NCBI GenBank assembly: GCA_050740255.1
Contig: JBOICV010000092.1
Location: 1 to 64,000, forward strand
Direction of reading: 5' to 3'
From: JBOICV01 sp050740255
Lineage (GTDB): Bacteria; Pseudomonadota; Gammaproteobacteria; Nevskiales; JBOICV01
Length of the DNA stretch: 64,000 bases
In this document: positions 8,100 to 17,914 of the stretch, in pieces
How the letters are laid out: every line of letters starts with the position of its first letter
Position numbering within the stretch: position 1 is the stretch's first letter
Translations under genes and position numbers: made by a program
Notes under the pieces: generated by a model
The model's database searches: none
Told to the model about the DNA's origin: nothing
The model's input: only the letters and a program-made list of their open reading frames with translations

Positions 8100-9355
8100 C
8101 TCCAGAGCGGCGGCAGCAGTGGAACTGGGCTTTATACGACTGGGCTAATTCCGCTTTCGCCACCACGGTGATGGCGGGCCTGTTTCCGATTTTCTTCAAA
8201 CAGTATTGGCATCAGGGCGTGGACGCGCAGACCAGCACCTTCCATCTGGGTCTGGGCAATTCCGTGGCCAGCATCATCGTCTTGTTTCTCGCGCCCATAC
8301 TCGGCGCCTTGGCCGACGGCGGTATCGGCAAGAAGCGCTTGCTCGCGATATTCATGTTACTGGGCGTGGCCGGTACTGCCGGCCTTTATTTTGTACCGCA
8401 GGGCGAATGGCGCTGGGCGCTCGGCCTGTTCGTGCTCGGCACGCTGGGTTTCTCCGGCGGCATGGTGTTTTACGACGCGCTGCTGGTGGATGTCGCCACC
8501 CCGCAGGACAGCGACCGCGTCTCTGCGCTCGGCTACGGTCTGGGCTATCTCGGTGGCGGTATCCTGTTTGCGCTGAATGTGGCGATGACGCTCAAGCCGG
8601 AGCTGTTCGGCTTGAGCGGCAAAACGCAAGCGGTGCAACTGGCCTTCCTGACGGTGGCCGGTTGGTGGCTGCTGTTTTCCCTGCCACTCCTTACGCGCGT
8701 GCGCGAGCGGCGCGCGCCGAGCCAGGCGCCCTGGTTCCGCGCGATTCCACTGGCTTTCCGGCAGCTATGGCACACCGCGGGGCATTTGCGTCGCGACCGC
8801 ACCGTACTGACTTTTCTGCTGGCCTACTGGCTTTACATAGACGGCGTAGACACCATCATCAAGATGGCGGTGGACTTCGGGCTGGCGCTTGGCTTTCCGG
8901 ATTCCAGCCTGATTATCGCGCTGCTGCTGGTGCAGTTCGTCGGCTTTCCGGCCGCGATCGCCTTCGGCTATCTCGGTGGTTGGCTCGGCACCAAGCGCGC
9001 AATTTTTCTTGGTCTGGCGGTTTACATCGGCGTCACCTTCTGGGCCTACTTCCTGCAGACGGTGGCGCAGTTCTATGCAATGGCGCTCGTCATCGGACTG
9101 GTGCAGGGCGGTGTGCAGGCACTCTCCCGCTCTTTTTATTCGCGCCTGATTCCGGCTGAGCGTGCGGCCGAGTATTTCGGCTTCTACAACATGCTCGGCA
9201 AGTTCGCGGCGATCATCGGCCCCATTCTGGTGGGTTGGTCGGCGCTGGTGACCGGCAGCTCCCGCGTATCCATCCTGACCATTCTGGTGCTGTTCATTGG
9301 TGGTGCACTACTGCTTTCCCGGGTGCAGAACCCAAGCCCACGTCCCACTGTCTAG
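8096..9355 (+). CDS. MFS transporter, UMF1/Atg22-like
   Basis: An inner-membrane carrier of 419 residues with about 12 hydrophobic helices. The opening WNWALYDWANSAFATTVMAG and the following FPIFFKQYW are typical of the UMF1 (Atg22-like) branch of the major facilitator superfamily. LGALADGGIGKKR is the loop 2-3 signature. The start is GTG 8096 (TPERRQQWNW), overlapping the rimI stop by 4 bp; the same frame is open further upstream but without family sequence. The substrate is unknown. It is the last gene of the leuA run. Confidence 0.85.
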   Translation: MTPERRQQWNWALYDWANSAFATTVMAGLFPIFFKQYWHQGVDAQTSTFHLGLGNSVASIIVLFLAPILGALADGGIGKKRLLAIFMLLGVAGTAGLYFVPQGEWRWALGLFVLGTLGFSGGMVFYDALLVDVATPQDSDRVSALGYGLGYLGGGILFALNVAMTLKPELFGLSGKTQAVQLAFLTVAGWWLLFSLPLLTRVRERRAPSQAPWFRAIPLAFRQLWHTAGHLRRDRTVLTFLLAYWLYIDGVDTIIKMAVDFGLALGFPDSSLIIALLLVQFVGFPAAIAFGYLGGWLGTKRAIFLGLAVYIGVTFWAYFLQTVAQFYAMALVIGLVQGGVQALSRSFYSRLIPAERAAEYFGFYNMLGKFAAIIGPILVGWSALVTGSSRVSILTILVLFIGGALLLSRVQNPSPRPTV

Positions 9356-9442
9356 TATTTACATAAGCCTTTGATTTAGCTGTAATCCTTGGCGCGGGCA
9401 CAGTCCTTGCTGCGTAGCAACATACTCCTGCGGGCATTTGCC

Positions 9443-10018
9443 ATGTCCTTGCGTGTGCTCCTGATCGACGCGCGCCAGGCTGAGGCGTCAGTTCTGGCAG
9501 CGGTGCTTACTGCCTGTGGCTTCCAGGTGATTGGCTCCTTGCAGGAGTCGGACGAGGTCTTGCCGGTCGTCCGCCGGCTCGAACCCGACGCGATCATCAT
9601 TGATGCGGACTCGCCGCGGCGCGACACGCTTGAAGGTCTGGCTCGGCTGAGCCGACGCTATCCGCGGCCGATGATCATGTTGAGCGAGCAGGGTGACGCG
9701 GATCTGACGCGCACCGCCGCGGATGCCGGCGTCAGCGCTTATGTAGTGGAAGGCGTATCGTCGGAAACCATCCGTTCGCTGGTGCAGGTCGCCGTGATGC
9801 ATTTCCGCGGCCAGCATGTGCTGCACGCCGAGCTCAGCAAGACCCGGCAGGAGCTGGAAGATCGCCGGCAGATTGATCGCGCCAAATGCCGGCTTATGGA
9901 GCATTACGGATTGAATGAAAAAGCAGCGTACGAGCGCCTGCGCAGCCTGGCGATGACGCGCGGACAACGGCTCGCCGAGTTGGCGCGGTTGGTCCTCGCC
10001 AGTCCCGGTCTGGCGTAA
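9443..10018 (+). CDS. nasT: ANTAR-domain response regulator, NasT-like
   Basis: A cytoplasmic RNA-binding antiterminator of 191 residues. Residues 1-120 are a receiver-like domain (LRVLLIDARQAEASVLAAVL; the usual phospho-acceptor site reads DAIIIDADS). Residues 130-190 form the ANTAR three-helix bundle (LEDRRQIDRAKCRLMEHYGLNEKAAYERLRSLAM). ANTAR proteins bind hairpins in nascent leader RNA and prevent termination. A strong terminator in a folded leader lies directly downstream, ahead of the porin and nitrate-type ABC genes, which is the NasT arrangement. The usual sensor partner NasS is not seen here. I chose ATG 9443 because the receiver begins there. Confidence 0.8.
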   Translation: MSLRVLLIDARQAEASVLAAVLTACGFQVIGSLQESDEVLPVVRRLEPDAIIIDADSPRRDTLEGLARLSRRYPRPMIMLSEQGDADLTRTAADAGVSAYVVEGVSSETIRSLVQVAVMHFRGQHVLHAELSKTRQELEDRRQIDRAKCRLMEHYGLNEKAAYERLRSLAMTRGQRLAELARLVLASPGLA

Positions 10019-10030
10019 CGAAAAAAGGAG

Positions 10031-10047
10031 TTGGCATCGCGCTTGCT
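10031..10047 (+). promoter_or_regulatory. Sigma-54 promoter upstream of the nitrate-type transport genes
   Basis: TTGGCATCGCGCTTGCT matches the -24/-12 pattern: GG and GC elements with correct spacing inside a 17-base YTGGCAC-N-TTGCW frame. The predicted start is near 10058, exactly where the folded leader begins. This points to NtrC/RpoN control by nitrogen supply. Confidence 0.75.
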
Positions 10048-10059
10048 TAAGTCTTAACA

Positions 10060-10123
10060 GCCGTCTCAACCTGCCCGCCGCATTTTCGCGGGCGCCCAAC
10101 GAAGGGTTGTGGAGAGACGCGGC
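10060..10123 (+). ncRNA. Folded leader RNA, candidate ANTAR target
   Basis: The leader can fold into an outer helix (GTCT and CAACC at 10063-10071 with GGTTG at 10105-10109 and AGAC at 10115-10118, plus a GCC/GGC base). It encloses a GCCCGC/GCGGGC hairpin (10073-10078 with 10088-10093), whose loop can be drawn as a hexaloop CATTTT. The loop lacks the clean A1/G4 of described ANTAR hexaloops, so assignment as the NasT binding site is inference from position. Confidence 0.5.
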
Positions 10124-10138
10124 AAATGGTTTTCGGAC

Positions 10139-10181
10139 AAAGGCGTCCACCGCTGCAGGCGGGGACGCCTTTTTTGTTTTG
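10139..10181 (+). terminator. Strong intrinsic terminator in the leader of the porin-nrt operon
   Basis: AAAGGCGTCC pairs with GGACGCCTTT, continued by CCGC/GCGG inside (loop TGCAG), then TTTTTTGTTTT. It sits between the sigma-54 promoter and the porin start, so it must be bypassed for expression, as expected for ANTAR-mediated antitermination. Confidence 0.85.
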
Positions 10182-10221
10182 GGTCCGGTCTGGGGACCGG
10201 CATTTACAAGGGAGAGAAGCG

Positions 10222-11445
10222 ATGTACCAGTGGAGTTCAAAGCTGATAGTGGCAGTACTTGCCATGGGCCTACCGATGCTGGTGGGTGCTGCGGACTCGT
10301 TCGACAATTTGAAGTACGCGTTTTCCGGCGGCACGCCGAATCTGGATGTGCGGCTGCGTTACGAGAATGTTGAGCAAGACAACGCGCTGGAGGAAGCCAC
10401 CGCCTACACCGTGCGTACGCGCCTCGGTTACACCACCGGCAAGTGGAACAACTTCGATCTGGCGGCGGAATACGAAGGCGTGGCCGCGCTCGATGACGAG
10501 GAATACAACAGTGGCCCGCGCACCGTGGGTAGCAGCAATGGCAGAACCAATTTCTCGGTTATCGCCGACCCGGATGACGACGAACTCAACCAGGTCTGGC
10601 TGCGCTATACCGGGATACCCGGCACGACACTCAAATACGGCCGGCAGCGCATCATCCTCGACAACGCTCGCTTTATCGGCAACGTCGGCTGGCGCCAGAA
10701 CGAGCAGACCTTTGACGGCGTCACGCTGGTGAATACGTCGCTGCCCAAGACCACCATCACCTATGGCTACCTGAACAATTCCAACTTCATCCAGTTCCAG
10801 GATTTCCATATGGGCAGTCATCTGCTCAACATCGGTTTCGTGGCCGCGCCCAAGTTCAGTCTGATCGGCTATGGCTACCTGCTCGACTTCGAGAACGACA
10901 CCGTCGCCGCGCGGCGCGATACGCAAACCGTGGGTCTGCGCGCTACCGGCGCTATACCGTTCAGCGCTTTGCAGTTCCTGTACGCGCTGGAATACGCCGA
11001 CCAGAGCGACTACAAGGATGCGCCGCCTACAGTGGACGCCGGCTATCAGTTCATCGAGGCAGGCATTGGTGGTAAATGGCTTACCGCCAAGCTGGGTTAC
11101 GAGGTGCTGGGTAGCAACGACGGGCTGTTCGGTTTCCAGACACCGCTCGCCACCAACCACGCCTTCCAGGGCTGGGCCGATTTGTTCCTGGTCACACCGC
11201 TTACCGGAGTGCAGGACGCGTATCTGAGCCTGAGCGGGCCGCTGGCAGGTTTCAACTGGCTGGCGGTGTATCACCAGTTCACGCCAGATAGCAGCGGCGA
11301 CGATTACGGCGATGAAATAGATCTGCAGCTCGCGCGGCCGATCAACGACAACTTCAGCGTAATGCTGAAGTATGCCGACTACAGCGCCGATACCTTCGCC
11401 GTGGATACCAAGAAACTTTGGGTCCAGGCCGAATACAAATTCTGA
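10222..11445 (+). CDS. Outer-membrane porin, alginate-export/OprD-like family
   Basis: A 407-residue secreted beta-barrel. A signal peptide (residues 1-24, LIVAVLAMGLPMLVGAAD) is followed by many alternating strands (DVRLRYENVEQDN, TAYTVRTRLGYTTGKWNNFDLAAEYEGVAAL, LKYGRQRIILDN) and a terminal aromatic residue (KKLWVQAEYKF) for BAM recognition. The LKYGRQRI...W segment resembles alginate-export/porin proteins. GGGAGAG precedes ATG 10222. It is the first gene after the leader terminator and likely passes nitrate or nitrite to the ABC system downstream; that substrate is inferred from context. Confidence 0.8.
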   Translation: MYQWSSKLIVAVLAMGLPMLVGAADSFDNLKYAFSGGTPNLDVRLRYENVEQDNALEEATAYTVRTRLGYTTGKWNNFDLAAEYEGVAALDDEEYNSGPRTVGSSNGRTNFSVIADPDDDELNQVWLRYTGIPGTTLKYGRQRIILDNARFIGNVGWRQNEQTFDGVTLVNTSLPKTTITYGYLNNSNFIQFQDFHMGSHLLNIGFVAAPKFSLIGYGYLLDFENDTVAARRDTQTVGLRATGAIPFSALQFLYALEYADQSDYKDAPPTVDAGYQFIEAGIGGKWLTAKLGYEVLGSNDGLFGFQTPLATNHAFQGWADLFLVTPLTGVQDAYLSLSGPLAGFNWLAVYHQFTPDSSGDDYGDEIDLQLARPINDNFSVMLKYADYSADTFAVDTKKLWVQAEYKF

Positions 11446-11469
11446 TGGGAATCAATCCGGGAGTCAGTG

Positions 11470-12741
11470 ATGAGCAAACGCAATAAAGTGGGAAAGCCGC
11501 GCAGCCCCTCGCGCCGGCAATTTATCAAGGGCGCCGCGGCGCTCGGCGGTGGCGCGGCTTTCAGCGGCGCGATTCCATCCTGGCTGCAAAGCGTGGCCTG
11601 GGCGGCGGGCTCCGATGCACCGGAGAAAACCGATTTGACCATCGGCTTCATCCCGCTGACCGATTGCGCCAGCGTGGTCATGGCCGGTGAGCTGGGTCTC
11701 TACAAGAAGTACGGGCTCAACGTCACGATCTCGAAGGAAGCGAGTTGGGCGGCGGTGCGCGACAAGCTGATTCTGGGGCAGCTCGACGCCGCGCACGTGC
11801 TCTACGGCTTGATCTATGGCGCGCACCTCGGTATCGGCAGCCAGAAGAAGGACATGGCTGTTCTGATGAACATCAACTACAACGGCCAGGGAATCACGCT
11901 ATCGAACAAGCTTCGTGATAAGGGTGTCGTTGACGGCGCCACGCTCAAAAAGGTGGTGGCCAAGAAGGACCGCGAATACACCTTCGCGCAGACCTTTCCG
12001 ACCGGCACGCACGCGATGTGGCTGTATTACTGGCTGGCGGCGAGCGGCATTGATCCGTTCAGGGACGTCAAGAACATCGTGATTCCGCCGCCGCAGATGG
12101 TGGCCAATATGCGTGTCGGCAATATGGACGGCTTTTGTGTCGGCGAGCCGTGGAATGCACGTGCGGTTTTCGACAAGATCGGCTTCACCGCGACCACCAC
12201 CCAGGCTATCTGGAAGAACCATCCCGAAAAGGTATTGGGTACGACCAAGGAGTTCGTGACGCAGTACCCGAACACCACGCGCGCGATGATGCGCGCCGTG
12301 ATCGAAGCCTCGCAGCACATCGACACCATGTCCAATCGCGACAAGGTTTCGGAGATCATCGGCGGCAAGTCCTATGTCAATGCGCCGCCACCGGTCATCC
12401 TCGGCCGCATGCAGGGCAATTACGACGATGGCAATGGCAAGTCCTGGAAGGACCCCGACTACATGAAGTTCTACATGGATGGCGAGGTGAACTTCCCCTT
12501 CCTGTCGCATGGCATGTGGTTCCTGACGCAACACCGGCGCTGGGGCTTGCTGAAACAAGACGTGGACTACCTCGCCGTCGCCAGGCAGGTGAATCAGGTC
12601 GAGCTCTACACCGAAGTAGCCAAGTCACTGAACGTGCCGGTTCCGGCGAACCCGCTGAAGACCGAGACGCTGTTCGACGGCACCGTGTTCGATCCGGCCA
12701 AGCCGGCGGAGTACGCGGCGGGCTTCAAGATCAGGGCCTGA
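11470..12741 (+). CDS. nrtA: Nitrate-type ABC transporter substrate-binding protein, Tat exported
   Basis: A periplasmic binding protein of the CmpA/NrtA family, 423 residues. The N-terminus carries a Tat signal (SRRQFIKG, then an Ala/Gly-rich helix). The mature part starts TDLTIGFIPLTDCASVVMAGELGLYKKYGL and includes FCVGEPWNARAV, both characteristic of NrtA/NasF. GGGAG lies 6 nt before ATG 11470; a GTG three bases earlier is also possible. Related NasS proteins act as cytoplasmic sensors, but the Tat signal argues for the transport role. Nitrate, nitrite, bicarbonate or cyanate are possible; nitrate is favoured by the ANTAR/sigma-54 context. Confidence 0.85.
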   Translation: MSKRNKVGKPRSPSRRQFIKGAAALGGGAAFSGAIPSWLQSVAWAAGSDAPEKTDLTIGFIPLTDCASVVMAGELGLYKKYGLNVTISKEASWAAVRDKLILGQLDAAHVLYGLIYGAHLGIGSQKKDMAVLMNINYNGQGITLSNKLRDKGVVDGATLKKVVAKKDREYTFAQTFPTGTHAMWLYYWLAASGIDPFRDVKNIVIPPPQMVANMRVGNMDGFCVGEPWNARAVFDKIGFTATTTQAIWKNHPEKVLGTTKEFVTQYPNTTRAMMRAVIEASQHIDTMSNRDKVSEIIGGKSYVNAPPPVILGRMQGNYDDGNGKSWKDPDYMKFYMDGEVNFPFLSHGMWFLTQHRRWGLLKQDVDYLAVARQVNQVELYTEVAKSLNVPVPANPLKTETLFDGTVFDPAKPAEYAAGFKIRA

Positions 12742-12751
12742 GGGGATTGCT

Positions 12752-13690
12752 ATGGCGGCCAGTCTTTACGTGGTGCGGCGCATGAGCGAGCAGCCGGAGC
12801 TGAAGTTTGAAATGATTCCGGCGCCGCCGGAGATCGTGCCTGGGAAGCCCCCCGCCGCCTCGTCCTACGAACCCCTGGGCGAGGTGGCGGCGCGGGTCCG
12901 GCCGGTGGTCGCCGACTGGACCGGCCGCATCGTCCGCGCGACGTTGCCGCCGCTGCTCGGGCTGGCGGTGCTGATCGCGGCGTGGGCGGCGGTCTCGGGA
13001 TACAGCAGTTATCTGCCCGGCCCGGGCAAGACCTGGGTTTCCGCGGTTGAGGTGTTCAGCGATCCGTTTTACCAGAAGGGGCCGAACGACCAGGGGGTCG
13101 GCTGGAATTTGCTCCAGTCCATGTGGCGCGTGGCCAAAGGTTTCGGGCTCGCTGCGCTGGTCGGCATTCCGCTCGGCTTTGTGCTCGGCCGTTTCGCCGC
13201 AATCAATCGCGCAGCGCATCCGATCATCAGCGTGCTGCGGCCGGTCTCACCGCTGGCTTGGCTGCCGATCGGCCTGGCCATCTTCCAGGCCGCCAATCCG
13301 GCGGCGATTTTCGTGATTTTCATCTGCAGTATCTGGCCGATGATTCTGAATACCGCGCTCGGTGTGGCCAGCGTGCCGCAGGACTATCTGAACGTGGCGC
13401 GCGTGCTGCGGCTGTCCGAGTGGAAGGTGTTCACCAAAATTCTGCTGCCGGCGAGCGTGCCCTACGTCCTCAGCGGCGCCAAGCTCGCCTTGGGCATCGC
13501 CTGGCTGACCATTGTCGCCAGCGAAATGCTGACCGGCGGCGTGGGGATAGGTTTCTGGCTCTGGGATGAATGGAACAACTTGAACATGGAGCACATCCTC
13601 ATCGCCATCGGTGTGATCGGCGTGGTGGGCCTGCTGCTGGAGCAGGGTATGACGCTTATTGCTAACCGGTTTGACTATAGGAAGAGTTGA
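12752..13690 (+). CDS. nrtB: Nitrate-type ABC transporter permease
   Basis: An inner-membrane permease of the BPD_transp_1 family, 312 residues. A 70-residue cytoplasmic N-terminus precedes about six helices. The NrtB-type segment LRPVSPLAWLPIGLAIF and the EAA-like loop (YLNVARVLRLSEWKVFTKILLPASVPYVLSG) are clear, followed by AWLTIVASEMLTGGVGIGFWLWDEWN. It starts 11 bp after nrtA. A nested palindrome separates it from the ATPase gene. Confidence 0.88.
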   Translation: MAASLYVVRRMSEQPELKFEMIPAPPEIVPGKPPAASSYEPLGEVAARVRPVVADWTGRIVRATLPPLLGLAVLIAAWAAVSGYSSYLPGPGKTWVSAVEVFSDPFYQKGPNDQGVGWNLLQSMWRVAKGFGLAALVGIPLGFVLGRFAAINRAAHPIISVLRPVSPLAWLPIGLAIFQAANPAAIFVIFICSIWPMILNTALGVASVPQDYLNVARVLRLSEWKVFTKILLPASVPYVLSGAKLALGIAWLTIVASEMLTGGVGIGFWLWDEWNNLNMEHILIAIGVIGVVGLLLEQGMTLIANRFDYRKS

Positions 13691-13697
13691 ATCCGGC

Positions 13698-13782
13698 GTA
13701 GGGCGGGTTAGCGGCATAGCCGCGTAACCCGCCAATGGCGGTAAGAGGCGGGTTACGCCCCTGCGTGGCTAACCCGCCCTAC
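13698..13782. repeat. Nested palindromic repeat between nrtB and nrtD
   Basis: A perfect 15-bp inverted repeat, GTAGGGCGGGTTAGC (13698-13712) and GCTAACCCGCCCTAC (13768-13782), encloses a second one, GCGTAACCCGCC (13722-13733) and GGCGGGTTACGC (13747-13758). The sequence is of the GTAGGGCGGGTTA type scattered in many proteobacterial genomes. Inside an operon it may set the mRNA ratio of permease to ATPase. Confidence 0.8.
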
Positions 13783-13795
13783 ATAGGAGAACGGA

Positions 13796-14650
13796 ATGAC
13801 CTCGTATCTGCAAGTTGATCACGTTTCGGTGGTGTTCAAGATGCGCGCGGCGGATTTTGTCGCGGTGCGCGATGTGGATATCAAAGTCGAGAAAGGCGAG
13901 GTCGTATCCATTATCGGCCACTCCGGTTGTGGCAAATCCACCGTGCTGAACGTTATCGCGGGCCTGGTCGCAGCGGCGCAGGGCGGCGCGGTACTGGAGG
14001 GCAAGGAAATCGACGGCCCGAGTCCGGAGCGTGCGGTCGTATTCCAAAACCACTCCTTGCTGCCCTGGCTTACCTGCTACGGCAACGTGCATCTGGCAGT
14101 GGAGCGGGTGTTCGGCAAATCCGAATCGAAGAGCAAGCTCAGGGAGCGCACGCTCGCGGCGCTGGAACTGGTCGGCTTGACTCAGGCGAAGGACAAACGC
14201 CCCAATGAGATTTCCGGCGGCATGAAGCAGCGCGTGGGCATCGCGCGCGCACTGGCGATGGAGCCCAAGGTGTTGCTGATGGACGAGCCCTTCGGCGCTC
14301 TGGATGCGCTGACCCGCGCCAATCTGCAGGATTCCTTGATGGAGATTCAGGGCAAACTCGGCAACACCGTGGTCATGATCACCCACGACGTGGATGAAGC
14401 CGTGCTGCTGTCAGACCGGGTTGTGATGATGACCAACGGGCCGGCGGCGGGTGTCGGCGCTGAACTGAGCATCGAACTGCCGCGCCCGCGCCGCCGTATC
14501 GAGCTGGCTGATGACGCGACCTACAACCACTACCGCGCCGAGATACTGCGCTTTCTGCATGCCCGCCAAGGTCATCCGCAGCCGATTGCGGCCGGAGCGC
14601 TGTTCAACTCAGAAATACGGTTTTTACAAAGCCCGCAAATAACACGCTGA
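13796..14650 (+). CDS. nrtD: Nitrate-type ABC transporter ATP-binding protein
   Basis: The ATPase partner of the nrtA/nrtB system, 284 residues. Walker A is GHSGCGKST near residue 44, the signature ISGGMKQRVGIARAL and Walker B VLLMDEPFGALD follow, then the H-loop MITHDVDEAV. AGGAG lies 7 nt before ATG 13796. It is a single-domain NrtD-type subunit with no fused NrtA-like sensor domain as in cyanobacterial NrtC. The last 15 or so residues overlap a convergent gene by 47 bp and look less conserved. Confidence 0.88.
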   Translation: MTSYLQVDHVSVVFKMRAADFVAVRDVDIKVEKGEVVSIIGHSGCGKSTVLNVIAGLVAAAQGGAVLEGKEIDGPSPERAVVFQNHSLLPWLTCYGNVHLAVERVFGKSESKSKLRERTLAALELVGLTQAKDKRPNEISGGMKQRVGIARALAMEPKVLLMDEPFGALDALTRANLQDSLMEIQGKLGNTVVMITHDVDEAVLLSDRVVMMTNGPAAGVGAELSIELPRPRRRIELADDATYNHYRAEILRFLHARQGHPQPIAAGALFNSEIRFLQSPQITR

Positions 14651-15053
14651 AACCGCCGATTTCGGCAGCGATCAGCGTCCACATGAAGCCGGTGAGCATG
14701 ACTGGCGGCAATTGCCAGCGGCCGACGACGTGTGGTTTGAGGAACTGGTTGTCGGTGTCGCGCAACAGGCCGTGCAGCACATAGCCGCCAATCGCCAGCG
14801 CGAAGTACAGCACCGGAAAGAATACCGCCAGCAAGTCCACCGTTTCCGACCAGGCGCTGTACTCCACGAACTTCGCGATGACCAGGGCGGCGAAGCTGTA
14901 CAGCAAGGCGGCGCGATGCGCGATGTCCACATACACCGGCGCCTTGGCATCGGCGCTGCGCGCAATGGCAGCGTATTTCCAGACACCGGTAAGCAGCCCA
15001 GTCAGCAGGAACAGACCGCTGGCGGTCAATGCAAGCTTGAGGGCTGGCTCCAC
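14604..15053 (-). CDS. Small four-helix membrane protein, unknown function
   Basis: I do not recognise the family. The 149-residue frame has about four hydrophobic segments: LALTASGLFLLTGLLTGVWKY, ALLYSFAALVIAKFVEY, LLAVFFPVLYFALAIGGYVLHGLL and LTGFMWTLIAAEIGGFSVLF. I chose the GTG at 15053 because GGAG sits 7-8 nt upstream; an ATG at 15080 is also in frame. It is divergent from radA (39 bp between starts) and overlaps the end of nrtD by 47 bp. The same frame stays open into radA on the opposite strand, but that part is non-coding. Confidence 0.6.
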   Translation of the reverse strand: MEPALKLALTASGLFLLTGLLTGVWKYAAIARSADAKAPVYVDIAHRAALLYSFAALVIAKFVEYSAWSETVDLLAVFFPVLYFALAIGGYVLHGLLRDTDNQFLKPHVVGRWQLPPVMLTGFMWTLIAAEIGGFSVLFAGFVKTVFLS

Positions 15054-15092
15054 GTGTACACTCCGGTTGGGCGCGAGCATCCTAACAACACC

Positions 15093-16465
<1,373 letters not shown>

Positions 16466-16469
<4 letters not shown>

Positions 16470-17770
16470 ACTGCGGCGGCCGCCGCTTTTTTTACGGTTT
16501 TGGCCGTTTTCGGCGGGAAGATGCGCACGCTCTTGACAGCGCTGATTGTCGTCTGCGCTATCTCGAAGGTGTAGTCGCCGACCTTGAGCGCTGTCCCCGG
16601 TTCGGGAATGGTTTCCATGCGTTCCAGAATAAGCCCGTTGACCGTTTTCGGTCCAACATCGGACAGCGGCAGACGCCAGCCCATCAGGTGGTTGAGCCGG
16701 CGCAGGCTCAAGCGTCCTTCCACCATATAACCGTCGCCGTCCTGGAATACCTTGCGGTTGCGCGCGCTCGGCTCGGAAGTGAATTCGCCGACAATCTCCT
16801 CGAGAATGTCTTCCAGCGCGATCAGGCCCTGGATGTCGCCGTACTCATCCACCACGAAGCCGACGCGGCGCTTCTGATTCTGAAAATTAACCAACTGATG
16901 GTTCAGGGTGGTGCCTTCCGGCACGAAATAAGCTTCGCGCGCCAGCGCCAGCATGGATTCCTTGGTCAGGGTGCCGTCGGCGTAGAGCGCCAACACGCGG
17001 CGCAGATGCACGATACCGACCAAGTCATCGATGCTGCCGCGCCACAGCGGCAGACGCGTATGCTGGTTATGCACCAGCTTCTCCAGAATTTTTTCCCAGG
17101 GTTCGTCGATATCAATGCCGGATATCTCGTTGCGCGGCACCATGATGTCCTCGACCGTGATTTTCTCCAGGTCGAGAATGGACAGCAGCATTTTCTGGTG
17201 GCGCCGCGGCAGCATGGCGCCGGTCTCGGCGACAATCGTGCGCAGTTCTTCAGATGAAAGTGAGTGCTGCGCCGCTGCCTCGGGCGAAACGCCGATCAGC
17301 CGCAGCAGGCCGTTGCTGATCAGGCTGGCGAACCAGAGCAGCGGCAGGAACAGCCGCACCAGCGGGTAATAAACATAAGCGGCGGGAAACGCCAGGCGTT
17401 CCGGATGGATCGCGCCCAGCGTCTTCGGCATGGACTCGGCGAAGATGAAAATCATCAGTGCCGTGGCGATGGTGGCGATGCCAATAGCCAGTTCCTGATC
17501 GTGAACCAAACTCTGCGCGATCAGCAGCAACAGCATCGGGATCAGCGCCTGCACGACGTTGTTCAGCAGCAGGATCAGGCCGATCAAGCGGTCGGGACGC
17601 TCCAGCAACTTGGAGGCGAACCGCGCGCCTTTGTGGCCGGTTTTGGCCAAATGGCGCAGGCGGTAGCGGTTGAGCGACATCAACCCGGTTTCGGAGCCGG
17701 AGAAAAAGCCCGATAACAGGATGGAAATTACAAAGAAACCAATGAGATACGATAGTGGAATAGCGTCCAA
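16466..17770 (-). CDS. CNNM/CorC-type transport protein (DUF21-CBS-CorC_HlyC)
   Basis: A 434-residue inner-membrane protein implicated in Mg/Co transport or efflux. Order: an N-terminal DUF21/CNNM membrane domain (LSGFFSGSETGLMSLNRYRLRHLAKTG), two CBS domains in the middle (ITVEDIMVPRNEISGID, VGFVVDEYGDIQGLIALEDILEEIVGE), and a C-terminal CorC_HlyC domain. It resembles E. coli YfjD/CorB. Gene order does not show a partner. Confidence 0.87.
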
Positions 17771-17914
17771 GAAGCGGGTCCCGCCAGTGGTGGAGCGCTA
17801 TTGTCTCAGGCTAGGCGGAAGGGGTGTCAAGCAAAACCTGCGCGGGCCGGCTTGACGGAAAAATCGTGGCTTTGCGCATTTGTGCTCAGTGGCAAGGCTT
17901 GGCATAGTGCGGCC

